Source of the DNA: Fidelibacterota bacterium
GTDB lineage: Bacteria > Fidelibacterota > UBA8477 > JABMPR01
Assembly: GCA_016844945.1 (NCBI GenBank)
Contig: JAERTJ010000092.1
Location: 1 to 64,000, forward strand
Direction of reading: 5' to 3'
DNA length: 64,000 nucleotides
A model generated the notes under the pieces. That model ran no database searches. It had not been told where the DNA came from and worked only from the letters and a program-made list of their open reading frames with translations. Within the stretch, counting starts at the first letter, position 1, and the number at the start of each line of letters is the position of its first letter. Positions 42,229 through 52,050 of this stretch are shown here, piece after piece. Both the position numbers and the translations under genes were made by a program.

Positions 42229-44805
42229 TTAGTTTGTAACCGTATGGACAAGTTGAATACTGGATTGCTCACTTGAAATACTCTGTGGATCTAGTAGTGT
42301 ACCCCAGACCTGTGCTGTAAACGGATTAAAGGAATTGATAGATCCATCCGCATTGTAGTTGGCTGTACACAAAGAAGCATCAAAAAATACGGTTATTGTT
42401 GCAATACCCTGGTCATCCGTCCGGACAATCGGTAGACCGGATGGATCTGTAATTGGATCCCAACCCGCAGCTCCAAAAGCACCAAAAAGGATCCGCGCAT
42501 TTTTAATGGCGTTGTTGTAATAATCTGTGAGCATGGCGGTCAACAGTACACCCACCCGCTGCTGGTTTGGTATGTGATTTGGCGGAGCTGTTGGACCATA
42601 GTCATGGAAACTGATACTTGGGATAACCAATAGCTCACCGGGATAAAATGGCAGAAGAAGTAGACTATCTTCTGCTGCATTTACATAGCCCTGAATGGTA
42701 TCACCATTTGCACCGTAGGTCTGTGCAATTACCTGAATATTGTCGAAGGTTCTATCAGAATTCCAGTAAAGGAGCGACCAGGCCAGACCGTGGTACTGAT
42801 CCCCATTCAGGTTCTCGCCATAGGAAAGTGAACCACCAATGACAGATGCAATACTATCTGGTTCTATGTGCCAGTACACCTGGGTTGAATCTTCAACTGG
42901 ATTGGTGTACTGATCCCAGATACGAGCACCCATCTCAGCCTGATATTGCCCTCCACCTATGGGTTCAAGCTGACTAATATCAATATCAACATCGATAAAT
43001 GCAGGGGGACCTGCAGCGATGGTGACTGGGACTGCTGTTGCCCTAATTAAAGATGCACCCAGATCCACGCTGGCTGTAATTCTTACGGGACCTGATTGTG
43101 TACCACTATTCAAGGTCACACTGGCTACACCATAATTTGATTCAACGGTTGTTGATGCACCATCACCATCCAGGTTTGCTCCTGCTGGAATGGCAGGTCC
43201 AAGCTGGAACTGAACATCGTAGGGCTCATCAACCAGCTCACCACGCGCGTCCCGAACTTCAGCACGAATCGTGGTTGAAGCCACGCCAAACCCACCTGCA
43301 ACAACAATCTTATTAGGAGCTGAAGGTGGAATAACAATATATGTGGGAAGTCCTGGACGAACTGTAATGAGTACGGAATCCATGACATTTCCAGCGCGTG
43401 CATAGATCGTTGCGATACCCGCTGAATCACCAATGTTAAACGTGGAGATAGCTTCTCCGTCTATATTTGTGGTTGAAAATTCGGTCACAAAGCCAATATC
43501 AGTTTCAAAGGAAACCAGAGTGTTTGGTTCAACTGGATAGCCTGAAGAGTCCATAACGGTTGCCGTAAGTACAGATGAGTTCTCACAACCCGAGCCATCA
43601 AGTGCTGGCATAGCAATACATTCAGTGGTTAACTCTATTCGAGAAGGTATACGCTGTGGTGGATTTGGATTTTGAGCACGGATAAAAACCGATACATAGT
43701 CTACCGCAGTTCCATAGTATGGATCTTCAATACTGGCGATAATCAGTGCATCGATATCCATACCTAATCCATAACCAAGGTCAGAGAATGTTGCCTCAGC
43801 GACACCTGCTTCATCAGTCCAAGCAGACCCGGTGATAGTTCCAACGTTACTCGAGAAATTCACTTTAAGGGTATCAACACCACGACCATAATCATCTTTG
43901 ACAATTGCATAAATGCGGGCTGTTGTCTCACCATTATCAGCATAGATAGTCGTATCGAGAGTGTTGACTGTTAATTCATATTGATCGGCGACAAAGAAGT
44001 TTAACTCCACAGTGTCAACAAAGGCATTGGCGGAAGTTGAAGCACCTTTAAGCAGGGAGCCAAACTCATAAACCCCTGGATTTTCGTTCACCAATGTAGT
44101 CATATCACTGGATTTCACAGATGCTTCAACCTTGACGATTCCCACACCACCTTCATTATTGAAGAAATTCACCTGGCTGGTTCCGATTGCGTTGGTTGAA
44201 TCAGCTGCACTCTCAAGGTATCCAACCTCACTACCCTCTAAGACGCGATAGTTAACCAATACATTCTTTACAGCCACTCCAAGACTATCTCTGACGTTGG
44301 CATTGATGGTTGCTGAATAACTGGAGTCTAGTTTGATCACCTCTATGACACCAAAGGTCGGTATCGTAGATGCAAAGAAAGAGGATACTAAATCTTCCAT
44401 GGGGAGAATGTCGATGGTGATCGTATCTCGCACCGTGTTATCATTGGCATCTGAATAGCGAGCAATGATGTTTACATCAGCTCCGGGAATTCCAAGATCA
44501 TCAAAGGTAGCCACAGCTTGACCTGATGAACTGGTTGATATGTTGGAAGCTATAGCGCCAGTAAGAGCAGAAAATACAATCGTTGCACCTTCTTGTGGCT
44601 CTCCCACGCCGTTGGTCAGTATTGCGGTGACCTTTGCTACCGTTCTACCATTATCAGCATAAATCACATAACGATCCGCTGTAAGGGACAAATTATATGT
44701 TGCTGTTTCTTTCACTGGATCAGAGGGTGTCCGGGTATCACAACCCACAAACATGGTAAAAGAAATAAGGGTCAGAATAAATATCCGAAAATATATGTTT
44801 TTCAT
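42229..44805 (-). CDS. large lipoprotein with tandem Ig-like (Big/invasin) repeats inside the pilus operon
   Basis: 858 residues from ATG 44805, chosen for a perfect AAGGAGG site 7 nt upstream; the frame is open further but without a site. A signal ends in the lipobox FVGC (Cys22). The body is a chain of about seven beta-sandwich repeats of the Big_1 kind, with repeated phrases such as YADNGRTVAKVTAIL and YADNGETTARIYAIV, and GxATIVFSA or TLKVNFSS turns. Such repeats form rod-like adhesins. Its place between pilQ and pilB suggests a pilus-linked outer-membrane or surface adhesin; that role is inference. Confidence 0.8.
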   Translation of the reverse strand: MKNIYFRIFILTLISFTMFVGCDTRTPSDPVKETATYNLSLTADRYVIYADNGRTVAKVTAILTNGVGEPQEGATIVFSALTGAIASNISTSSSGQAVATFDDLGIPGADVNIIARYSDANDNTVRDTITIDILPMEDLVSSFFASTIPTFGVIEVIKLDSSYSATINANVRDSLGVAVKNVLVNYRVLEGSEVGYLESAADSTNAIGTSQVNFFNNEGGVGIVKVEASVKSSDMTTLVNENPGVYEFGSLLKGASTSANAFVDTVELNFFVADQYELTVNTLDTTIYADNGETTARIYAIVKDDYGRGVDTLKVNFSSNVGTITGSAWTDEAGVAEATFSDLGYGLGMDIDALIIASIEDPYYGTAVDYVSVFIRAQNPNPPQRIPSRIELTTECIAMPALDGSGCENSSVLTATVMDSSGYPVEPNTLVSFETDIGFVTEFSTTNIDGEAISTFNIGDSAGIATIYARAGNVMDSVLITVRPGLPTYIVIPPSAPNKIVVAGGFGVASTTIRAEVRDARGELVDEPYDVQFQLGPAIPAGANLDGDGASTTVESNYGVASVTLNSGTQSGPVRITASVDLGASLIRATAVPVTIAAGPPAFIDVDIDISQLEPIGGGQYQAEMGARIWDQYTNPVEDSTQVYWHIEPDSIASVIGGSLSYGENLNGDQYHGLAWSLLYWNSDRTFDNIQVIAQTYGANGDTIQGYVNAAEDSLLLLPFYPGELLVIPSISFHDYGPTAPPNHIPNQQRVGVLLTAMLTDYYNNAIKNARILFGAFGAAGWDPITDPSGLPIVRTDDQGIATITVFFDASLCTANYNADGSINSFNPFTAQVWGTLLDPQSISSEQSSIQLVHTVTN

Positions 44806-44833
44806 GGTGGTACCTCCTTGTAAAGGTAAAAGC

Positions 44834-46264
44834 TTATTCAGTTTCAACCTTTGTCTCCTCGCTTGATTCAGTGTCGCTCTCCTCTGGTTGATAGATATAT
44901 GTATCTTCAAGTTCCATCATCCTTTCATTCTTATTGATACCGGTATAGGTATCCTGAACGATGTGAGGAGTAATTTCTATGATTAAATCTTTTTTGGTTT
45001 CCTGTACAAATTCATGACTAAAAAAGCGACCGATATAAGGGATCTTTCCAAGAAATGGCACGGTATGCCTGATTTTTTTGCGATCAACGGCCAACAACCC
45101 AGCAATAATGATAGGCTCGCCATCTGGGACGCGGACTGTTGTGGTAGATATGCGTCTTTGAACCCATGGAATATTCCTGGAAGGTCCAACAAAATCATAA
45201 AATGATGAGATCTCAGGTGTGACTGTGGCAGTGATGAATCCATCGCTGTTGACATTGGGTTTTACATTGAGTTTGATACCCACGATTTCTCGCTGAACCT
45301 GAACTTGTCCCCCTACACCACCACTGGAGAGGATATAAGGAATAATATCAACCATTTCAATAAAGGCTTCGCGACCATTCAGTGTCACTACCGATGAGTT
45401 CGCCAGAATTTCTGCCTCATTGTTTTTCAGCAGCATATCCAGTGTTAGATCAAAGGCTGACAGTTGGCGACTAAATCCAACCGGGTTATCACCAGACAAT
45501 CTCTGAAAGTACATGTTGTCAGGCACTCTACCTGTAGGCAGTGCATTGTATTGCTCAACGATAAATCCATTTTCGCTCTGCTGTGACATACCGGGAACCA
45601 AACTTCCACCACTTCCCAGAGTCGGAACAGCATTTTCTGCAATAATGGTTGTAATCTGAGCCAATCTCGACCAGTCGATACCAATCCGATTATCCCCGGC
45701 CAGGGTTACTTCGATAATACGAGCTTCAAGCATAATCTGGGTGACAGGGACATCAATACTGCTTATGATATCCATGATTTCAGAAATGCTTTTTGGACTG
45801 GTATGTATCAGAAGTTTATTGCCACCCTGGTCCACCTCAACCTTTTCAGTAATATCCTGAAGAACGGATTTTACTTCTTCAGCATCTGCATATTGCAGAG
45901 GGATCACATAAGCTTTTCCACCAATCTCTTCTGAAAGTCTACCAGCGGTTGCAACTAAAAATGATTTTCCTACCAGTTCATAACTTAAACCTGCGGCTCG
46001 TACCACTAGGTTGACAGCCTGTTCAATTGGAACATCATCCATGTGGACTGAGATTCGATCCTGACTATTTACCTCGGGGCTTGTAACAATATTGTAGCCA
46101 CTCTCATCGGCCAGGATGGATAGAACTGTTGGGAGATGTGCATCCTCAGCATGAATGGTTATTAATTTCTGCTCGATGGGATTTTGGTTGAAATCCTGGG
46201 CAATAGCAACGCTTGCCACAACCAGCATGAGCATACCGATTAAAATATATCTACTCGTTTTCAT
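44834..46264 (-). CDS. pilQ: type IV pilus secretin PilQ
   Basis: 476 residues with a signal peptide (about 1-22). An STN-like N domain (about 33-105, LPTVLSILADESGYNIVTSPEV) is followed by one secretin N1-type domain (IPLQYADAEEVKSVLQ) and the secretin core (about 180-450) with VPDGEPIIIAGLL and VPFLGKIPYIGRFF. It builds the outer-membrane ring through which the pilus exits. It is shorter than Proteobacterial PilQ because it lacks AMIN domains. The charged tail is rich in Glu/Ser. It directly abuts pilP. Confidence 0.93.
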   Translation of the reverse strand: MKTSRYILIGMLMLVVASVAIAQDFNQNPIEQKLITIHAEDAHLPTVLSILADESGYNIVTSPEVNSQDRISVHMDDVPIEQAVNLVVRAAGLSYELVGKSFLVATAGRLSEEIGGKAYVIPLQYADAEEVKSVLQDITEKVEVDQGGNKLLIHTSPKSISEIMDIISSIDVPVTQIMLEARIIEVTLAGDNRIGIDWSRLAQITTIIAENAVPTLGSGGSLVPGMSQQSENGFIVEQYNALPTGRVPDNMYFQRLSGDNPVGFSRQLSAFDLTLDMLLKNNEAEILANSSVVTLNGREAFIEMVDIIPYILSSGGVGGQVQVQREIVGIKLNVKPNVNSDGFITATVTPEISSFYDFVGPSRNIPWVQRRISTTTVRVPDGEPIIIAGLLAVDRKKIRHTVPFLGKIPYIGRFFSHEFVQETKKDLIIEITPHIVQDTYTGINKNERMMELEDTYIYQPEESDTESSEETKVETE

Positions 46265-46819
46265 TTAGAATTCTTCCTCTTCATCAAATTGTGGTCCACG
46301 TGTCATGTTCCGGGCTGCTTCAGCAGTTACCGTTCGTCCCTGGAGCGGATAAAACTTGGCTTCCCCATCTCTGAAAGCGACCACACCATTTTCCGTGATA
46401 CGTAATATTTTAAATTTGCCCAGCATATCACCCACCTTGACCTGTTTTTCCATCTGCTGGTATTCAACGGTTGCCCGTGGGGGATCAAAGTTCATATACA
46501 AGCCGCTCACTCGTATTGAATTCGCTTGCATACTTTGAATCAAACGTCCCATTGCATCTGTAAGAAATACGACCTTATTCAGTTTCATGGGATTATTCTT
46601 TAGCGCAAACCTGAAGGATTCTCTTGATTCAAGTTCAGCTTCCAGTTCGCTAATAACACTTTCTAACTCTTCATCTGTACCGATGCTGATATTAGCAGAT
46701 TTCTCAAGGATTTCTCCCCGTTCTGAGCGGATATCAACCAGGAGAAAGGCCTCCCAGATGAAGATAATGACCGCTGCAAGAATGGTAAGAGACCAGAAGA
46801 AGCGTGTCCGTCTATCCAT
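46265..46819 (-). CDS. pilP: PilP-like pilus alignment protein
   Basis: 184 residues: one transmembrane segment (about 9-27), a helical linker, and a C-terminal beta domain with VGDMLGKFKILRITENGVVAFRDGEAKFYPL, which matches the PilP/GspC homology region. It is a membrane protein here rather than the lipoprotein form of Pseudomonas. In PilMNOP complexes PilP contacts the secretin. It overlaps pilO by 8 nt and abuts pilQ. The call rests on position plus this motif. Confidence 0.75.
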   Translation of the reverse strand: MDRRTRFFWSLTILAAVIIFIWEAFLLVDIRSERGEILEKSANISIGTDEELESVISELEAELESRESFRFALKNNPMKLNKVVFLTDAMGRLIQSMQANSIRVSGLYMNFDPPRATVEYQQMEKQVKVGDMLGKFKILRITENGVVAFRDGEAKFYPLQGRTVTAEAARNMTRGPQFDEEEEF

Positions 46820-47375
46820 TGTTCTTACCTTTCAATAGTGTGAGGGTGGATATCTTCAATTCAACATTTTGCTCATTTAGAATTCGTTCATCTCTGGTAT
46901 TCTTTAGACGTTCTACACCATTTTTAATGTGAAATTCATTGACCTGGATGAGTCGGACTGAACTTTCCAGCTTGGCCATGAGTACACCAAACTGTTTATA
47001 GTTGCAGCGGATTTCAAGATCATAAGGAATCTCCACACTGATGCGACCTGTGATCCTGGGTTTGGGTCTCATAAACACGGTTGTAATTCCCAGACTATCC
47101 AGTGTTACTGTTAGTGTATTCAGAAACTCCATGGATGCAGCGCCAGCAACATCATCGGATTTACTCTCTGCCAGATTTTCCTCGAAGAGGTTGTACACCT
47201 GGTCCAGTTCATTTGAGAGAATCTGTGCGGTAATAAGCTGTTCATTGAGCTTCTCGATCTCACGATCCAGATAGCGGATCTCTGCTGGTTTGTCACCATA
47301 GACCCAATTGATTGTATAATAGAATGCCAGTGATAAAACCAGAACGGTCACGGCAAGAATCTGTACGCGTTTCAT
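46812..47375 (-). CDS. pilO: PilO-like pilus alignment protein
   Basis: 187 residues: N-terminal transmembrane segment (about 7-24), a coiled coil (DREIEKLNEQLITAQILSNELDQVYNLF) and a ferredoxin-like domain with PYDLEIRCNYKQFGVLMAKLESSVRLIQVNEFHI. This is the PilO/GspM pattern. It pairs with PilN in the periplasm. It shares a base with the pilN stop and overlaps pilP. Confidence 0.82.
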   Translation of the reverse strand: MKRVQILAVTVLVLSLAFYYTINWVYGDKPAEIRYLDREIEKLNEQLITAQILSNELDQVYNLFEENLAESKSDDVAGAASMEFLNTLTVTLDSLGITTVFMRPKPRITGRISVEIPYDLEIRCNYKQFGVLMAKLESSVRLIQVNEFHIKNGVERLKNTRDERILNEQNVELKISTLTLLKGKNNG

Positions 47376-47986
47376 TAGCGGCTCCCTCCCCGTCTGGTTT
47401 TTTTCGATTTAGGATCAGGAATATCCAGAGTTGCCCTGACTTCAAAGTTAACCACATCTTGTTCCAGAATGGTCATTCGGGAATAGCTGGAAAATTTGAT
47501 ATCTGTAAAATCAGAGGCAAAAACCGGGTCATTTTCAAGCCTGTCAATAAATTCTTCTAAAATGTCAAACTCCCGCTCATCAGGATAAATACGGGAAACA
47601 CCAGCAATGGTGAGGTATTTATCCTTAAATGTTAGATGAGTAATCGCCATATCATGGGGTAATAGCCGTCCCAAAGCGTTGAGCTTTTCAGCCCACAATG
47701 TGCGTCGGCCTGATAACTCTGACATAGCCATGATATCGGCCTTTGCCAGGTTTCTCCCTTCTTGCTGAAGATTAGAAATCTGACGCTCGATTGTAGCGAT
47801 CTGATCTTCTTTTTCGTCAATAATTCCTGCGTACTGGTTATTCTCAAACAACAGATAACCAAACGTAGTCACCAAAATGATAACTACACCTATAAAGGCT
47901 GCCCAACGCAACTGTTCTCGGCGTTTTTCAAGCCGAGCTGCCTTGCTGGAAGCCTGGTTTAAATTGATTTTTATGACATTAATCAT
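47375..47986 (-). CDS. pilN: PilN-like pilus alignment protein
   Basis: 203 residues. The N-terminus MINVIKINLNQA is the cytoplasmic peptide of PilN that binds PilM. A transmembrane segment (about 29-46) and coiled coil (DEKEDQIATIERQISNLQQEG) follow, then a small periplasmic alpha-beta domain (AITHLTFKDKYLTIAGVSR). Position between pilM and pilO confirms it. The basic tail KSKKTRRGGSR is unusual. An 84-nt gap separates it from pilM. Confidence 0.87.
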   Translation of the reverse strand: MINVIKINLNQASSKAARLEKRREQLRWAAFIGVVIILVTTFGYLLFENNQYAGIIDEKEDQIATIERQISNLQQEGRNLAKADIMAMSELSGRRTLWAEKLNALGRLLPHDMAITHLTFKDKYLTIAGVSRIYPDEREFDILEEFIDRLENDPVFASDFTDIKFSSYSRMTILEQDVVNFEVRATLDIPDPKSKKTRRGGSR

Positions 47987-48070
47987 GATTCCTCGACATG
48001 AGCTTCAATATGCTTTTTAGTAGATTCACTAGATGTTAGTAAGTAATTGATTTAGGATTGATACCAGTTG

Positions 48071-49132
48071 CTATTCCAGCAGTCCCCGCATGGCATACCC
48101 GATGGCAACCGCATAAGCGCCTGGATCAGTTATGTCATCATGCATATCATGATGCAGTTGTGCGACAGGGTTATAGATTTCCGCAGGTACATTGAGCCGA
48201 TTGGATATGAAAGCATCCAGATCCTTGATGCTTGTGGATGCGCCCACCAGTAAAATTTTGTGGAAATAACTTTCGTTACTCTCTTTTATATAAAATCTCA
48301 AGGAACGACGAATTTCATCAACCAGGTTGTCATAGATTGTGTGTTCAGCAACGCTAACGGTAAAGTCTTTCTGCTCAGCACCTGAAATTTTCTGGGTGAG
48401 CTCATTAAAGTCTGGTGAACACTTCATGGCTTCAGCTTCCTGATAGCTCACCTCATTCTTTTCTACCAACTCTTTGGTAAAGTGGTGACCACCAATCTGA
48501 ATATCACGCGTAAAGAAAGGTGCCTGACGACCCCAGACGACCAGTGTTGATGAAACAGCCCCGATGTTCAGGAAGACATTTGCTCCATCCTCAGGTAATC
48601 CATGCTCAATCACATAGGAATTGGCCATGGCGACTGCTTCTGAATCAACGATGCCAGGTCGGAGACCGAAATTTTTAACCATTTTCAGGTGATTTTCCAG
48701 GTTTCGCTGGGTGGATGCTACCAGAAGAACATTCAGCTTATCCATTTCCTTGGGATCTTCGCCAAGAATTTGGAAGTCCATCAGGGCATCGGTTCCATCC
48801 ATGGGGATGTGCTTTCGTGCTTCAAATTGCAGAGCAGAAGCTAGCTCTTCCTCGTCATCTGTATTCATCATCTTCATTTGACGAATACTTGACTGTTGGT
48901 TGCTCAATCCAGTAGTCAGCAATTTAACGCGTTTCGGATTTATTTTCATCTTTGTCAGCAGTCGTTCTGCAGCAGAGATAATCACATCCTCATCTAACCG
49001 TTCAGGGTCATAGTCTCTACCTGAATCAAAGATGGGTTCTGAACCAAATCCTTGCAGGGTATAACCCTTTGGGGTTTTTTGAAGTTGTACGATCTTGATC
49101 TGATAGCGACCAATGTCCATTCCAATACTCAT
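48071..49132 (-). CDS. pilM: PilM, actin-like cytoplasmic pilus assembly protein
   Basis: 353 residues with the FtsA-like fold: MSIGMDIGRYQIKIVQLQK phosphate loop at the start, SSIRQMKMMN and VFLNIGAVSSTLVVW as the second phosphate motif, and ILLVGASTSIKDLDAFI near the end. PilM lies in the cytoplasm and links PilB to PilN. It overlaps the PilX-like gene by 4 nt. Highly characteristic in this neighbourhood. Confidence 0.92.
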   Translation of the reverse strand: MSIGMDIGRYQIKIVQLQKTPKGYTLQGFGSEPIFDSGRDYDPERLDEDVIISAAERLLTKMKINPKRVKLLTTGLSNQQSSIRQMKMMNTDDEEELASALQFEARKHIPMDGTDALMDFQILGEDPKEMDKLNVLLVASTQRNLENHLKMVKNFGLRPGIVDSEAVAMANSYVIEHGLPEDGANVFLNIGAVSSTLVVWGRQAPFFTRDIQIGGHHFTKELVEKNEVSYQEAEAMKCSPDFNELTQKISGAEQKDFTVSVAEHTIYDNLVDEIRRSLRFYIKESNESYFHKILLVGASTSIKDLDAFISNRLNVPAEIYNPVAQLHHDMHDDITDPGAYAVAIGYAMRGLLE

Positions 49133-50898
49133 CTGTTTTCAATTCTCCTTAGACCTGCTAATTCCAGGCTTGAACTTCCATCTGAATTTTTTGTCTCGGG
49201 CCATTCCGGAGGAGGAAAAGTCCTTAAATTTCTATCGTAGTGGTAATCTTTTTCATACCCAATTCCTGGACTGATTTGATAGGGTCCAGGTGCATTTCTT
49301 TTTAGGTACCCACGTTTATCCTGGACAACACTTCCAAAGATCATGACTGTACCACGGATATCAGAGGTTCCGGTATGGGGTCTAAATGGTATGACACCCC
49401 TTCCATCTCCCTTTACAGTCCCTGCATTCATATAATTATATGCCTGGGTGCTGTTCTGCCAGTACTGGATGATAAACGATTCATTCATGGCAATCATAGC
49501 CGCATTAATTTTAACACCACCATATTCGCTAGAGCCTCCATTACGCGCTCCATTTTCCCTGGTATTGGCAACAATGATATTCCCACCTGACAATAAACCA
49601 AGCCGATTGGGTGATCCGACTTCAACGTATCCAGTCGTTGGATTTGAATCTGCATATATTAGATCATCCATAATCCATATATTACAATTAAGCTCGCGGA
49701 CTATTGTACTATCATGATATAATTTGTAGGGAACTGGACCAGAGGTGGCAACAGTATAACGACCTGTAATCTCACCTAAAACTTGCACCTGCCCACCTTC
49801 GATCCAGATCACAGCTTCTGGTGCAGAAATGATATCATCCGTTAACAACTCCGCACTGGGTGGCATGGGAAAATCGAAATGCTGTAATTCAAGATCCCCT
49901 CTAAAGAAAAAGTCCCCCAGACCATTTATTTGTTTGTAATAGAGTGGATAGTATTTTCTAAGCGTATCATCGAAGGTGACCTGCGATTCATCTGAAGGAG
50001 GCTGATAGGTTGGCGGAATGATATACTTCCACTGTTTAACGGCGATTTGACCTGCGGAGAAAATGAGACGCGTCATAATATGCCGATCCTTGTGGGTTGG
50101 GTCAAAGGCATTAATCAATGAGCTCCCGTTATATATATAGTCTGCCTTATTTTTAACCAAGTCCTGACCTTCGTAGGGAGGCCATTCAATGGTCGGCATC
50201 GAGTCCTGATGTATCCCCTCGAAAAGGCTTTCGCTATCTTCATCACAATTTGAAAAGTTGAAGGTTCCAGCTGTATAAACCTGACTCAATTCAAAATCTG
50301 GATCATCTTCCTCACCATAATTCACAAAAGTCGGGCACCCATAATCACTCATGGTGATGTCATCATTAGAGTACACGAGACCTTCCAAAATCTCTCCAGA
50401 TCCGAAAGTAACCGTCTCTCCCAGCCATGGACCCCCACCTGGTCTTTCCTCATTGGTCAAATACATGAATTCTTCAAATCCCCGGGCGCTGTAATTCACT
50501 TCCATGGTGTATTCGACTTCAATGGGTTGATTGGCAAAGCTGTTATAGGTACTTATGCCTCTCGCACGAGCAACGGGTTGACTCCGATGGCTTACCGGGT
50601 TTTCACGCATCAATCCCCGGATAGAATCTATTTTTCCTACCATGGCAGGAACTGGACGTGGAGGGAGCAATGTATCGTTCTTCGTATACAATGACCCTCG
50701 AATGAGAGGTCCACTTCCTTCTGCAATACCCGTCATCGCATTATAGCGGGCACGTGTTTCAGCAAAGCGTTGCATAAACAGAATACGTTCACCCATGACG
50801 AACTGGAGGTATCCTATTGTAAAACCAAGACTAATGAGCACCATAATTAGAGACACAAAGATAACAAAACCGTGCTGATTTCTTATAAAACTTCGCAT
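49129..50898 (-). CDS. PilX-like pilus-associated protein, unusually large
   Basis: 589 residues from ATG 50898, which has an AAAGGAG site 5 nt upstream. The start is RNQHGFVIFVSLIMVLISLGF, a PilX-type prepilin-like N-terminus with a G|F cleavage site but Val instead of Glu at mature position 5. A large beta-rich domain follows with no further membrane segment. PilX proteins in other bacteria are about 170-220 residues, so this one carries some 400 extra residues, possibly a binding module on the pilus tip. I do not recognise the extra domain. Confidence 0.7.
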   Translation of the reverse strand: MRSFIRNQHGFVIFVSLIMVLISLGFTIGYLQFVMGERILFMQRFAETRARYNAMTGIAEGSGPLIRGSLYTKNDTLLPPRPVPAMVGKIDSIRGLMRENPVSHRSQPVARARGISTYNSFANQPIEVEYTMEVNYSARGFEEFMYLTNEERPGGGPWLGETVTFGSGEILEGLVYSNDDITMSDYGCPTFVNYGEEDDPDFELSQVYTAGTFNFSNCDEDSESLFEGIHQDSMPTIEWPPYEGQDLVKNKADYIYNGSSLINAFDPTHKDRHIMTRLIFSAGQIAVKQWKYIIPPTYQPPSDESQVTFDDTLRKYYPLYYKQINGLGDFFFRGDLELQHFDFPMPPSAELLTDDIISAPEAVIWIEGGQVQVLGEITGRYTVATSGPVPYKLYHDSTIVRELNCNIWIMDDLIYADSNPTTGYVEVGSPNRLGLLSGGNIIVANTRENGARNGGSSEYGGVKINAAMIAMNESFIIQYWQNSTQAYNYMNAGTVKGDGRGVIPFRPHTGTSDIRGTVMIFGSVVQDKRGYLKRNAPGPYQISPGIGYEKDYHYDRNLRTFPPPEWPETKNSDGSSSLELAGLRRIENR

Positions 50899-50911
50899 GT
50901 TAACTCCTTTA

Positions 50912-51565
50912 TCATGGTACAGTTGTTCCTGTTGATCCTGATGAACGCCCAAAGTATTTATCCTTAGCCCATACGATGCGCTTGAATTTCATATACTCAG
51001 TTGAAGCCTCGCCTTGGGTTTTGGTGGTGACTGAAATTACCAATTGAATCTGCCAGAGACTCTTTTTTAATCGAATCTTTGCTGAACTTCCGCCGAGCTG
51101 CTGCCTGTAGGGATTGGGTTCTGGAGATTGAGCGAGTTCATACACCTTAAATTGCTCAAGGGCAATGATACGCTTTCCTTCATCCTTATATGTACCTTCA
51201 GCAGGAAAATCAGCATATTTCAGCAAGGGCTCTCCATTTTTAAGGAGGCCATCATGTTCTCTCGCTTGAATATTGAGTAAGGGTTCAGGTTGTGGTTGCT
51301 TAATGAGCAGGCCATCATAATTCGCGAGATACTCACGCTTCTGTACAAACTCAGCAGTCTCAATTTTCTCGACAATGAAATCAATACATTCATACCCATA
51401 GAAACGAACATCCTTGGTAACCCAATCGTCCTGGTAAAACCCCACGATTGAGGCAATACCAGTACCAAGACCAATGGTTGCAACTGAGGCAATCACCATA
51501 GAGGTAACTAACTCAATGAGCGTAAGCCCCTTAGAGTATTTCTTGCTGTGCATGAAGTTCTTCAC
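50912..51565 (-). CDS. minor prepilin, PilW-like
   Basis: 217 residues. A prepilin leader SKKYSKG with cleavage after Gly13, then LTLIELVTSMVIASVATIGLG, with Glu at mature +5. The globular part is beta-rich and lacks a cysteine pair. Minor pilins of this size (PilW class) prime pilus assembly with PilV and PilX. It overlaps the preceding PilV-like gene by 4 nt. Start choice between Met1 and Met5 is open. Confidence 0.82.
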   Translation of the reverse strand: MKNFMHSKKYSKGLTLIELVTSMVIASVATIGLGTGIASIVGFYQDDWVTKDVRFYGYECIDFIVEKIETAEFVQKREYLANYDGLLIKQPQPEPLLNIQAREHDGLLKNGEPLLKYADFPAEGTYKDEGKRIIALEQFKVYELAQSPEPNPYRQQLGGSSAKIRLKKSLWQIQLVISVTTKTQGEASTEYMKFKRIVWAKDKYFGRSSGSTGTTVP

Positions 51566-52050
51566 CTGGACCTGAAGACTGATGTCTCCATCCTTAATTC
51601 CAAAGGTTCACCATCTGGATCGCCAAGGTGATCCACCCACTGGATGTACATCTCTAATTTATAATAGGGACTATCCTCCATGGGGTCATGATCCGAATGT
51701 CGGGCAGTGGTTGGTAATCTATAAATCTTAGCTTTGAAATATTCCTCATCTCCTTCTTCATTGGAGTCAGGATTATAGAGAACGACGTCCCGCCCTCTCA
51801 TATCTCCAAGCAGATCATTGTCATTCACATTGCCATCCAGGAATCGAATCATCCAATAATCCATTTCACTGCGGAGCTCTTCAAGCGCTCGTTGTTGCAT
51901 GATAGTTTTTCGCGCCTGAGACCGGGCATAGCTGACCCCGTAAAACATGGTCGCAGAAGTGGCAGCCATGATCAGTATCCCAATCACGACTTCAATGAGC
52001 GTGAACCCCTTGGAGTTCCTATTCACCCAACTTTGCTGACCTGGTATCAA
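51562..52050 (-). CDS. minor prepilin, PilV-like
   Basis: 162 residues. The leader ends NSKG with cleavage after Gly15 and the mature protein starts FTLIEVVIGILIMAATSATMF, a classical class III signal with Glu at +5. It continues with a helix (ARKTIMQQRALEELRSEMDYW) and an acidic globular part. It directly follows pilT with no gap and starts the minor-pilin trio. The PilV label is by position and size. Confidence 0.82.
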   Translation of the reverse strand: MIPGQQSWVNRNSKGFTLIEVVIGILIMAATSATMFYGVSYARSQARKTIMQQRALEELRSEMDYWMIRFLDGNVNDNDLLGDMRGRDVVLYNPDSNEEGDEEYFKAKIYRLPTTARHSDHDPMEDSPYYKLEMYIQWVDHLGDPDGEPLELRMETSVFRSR

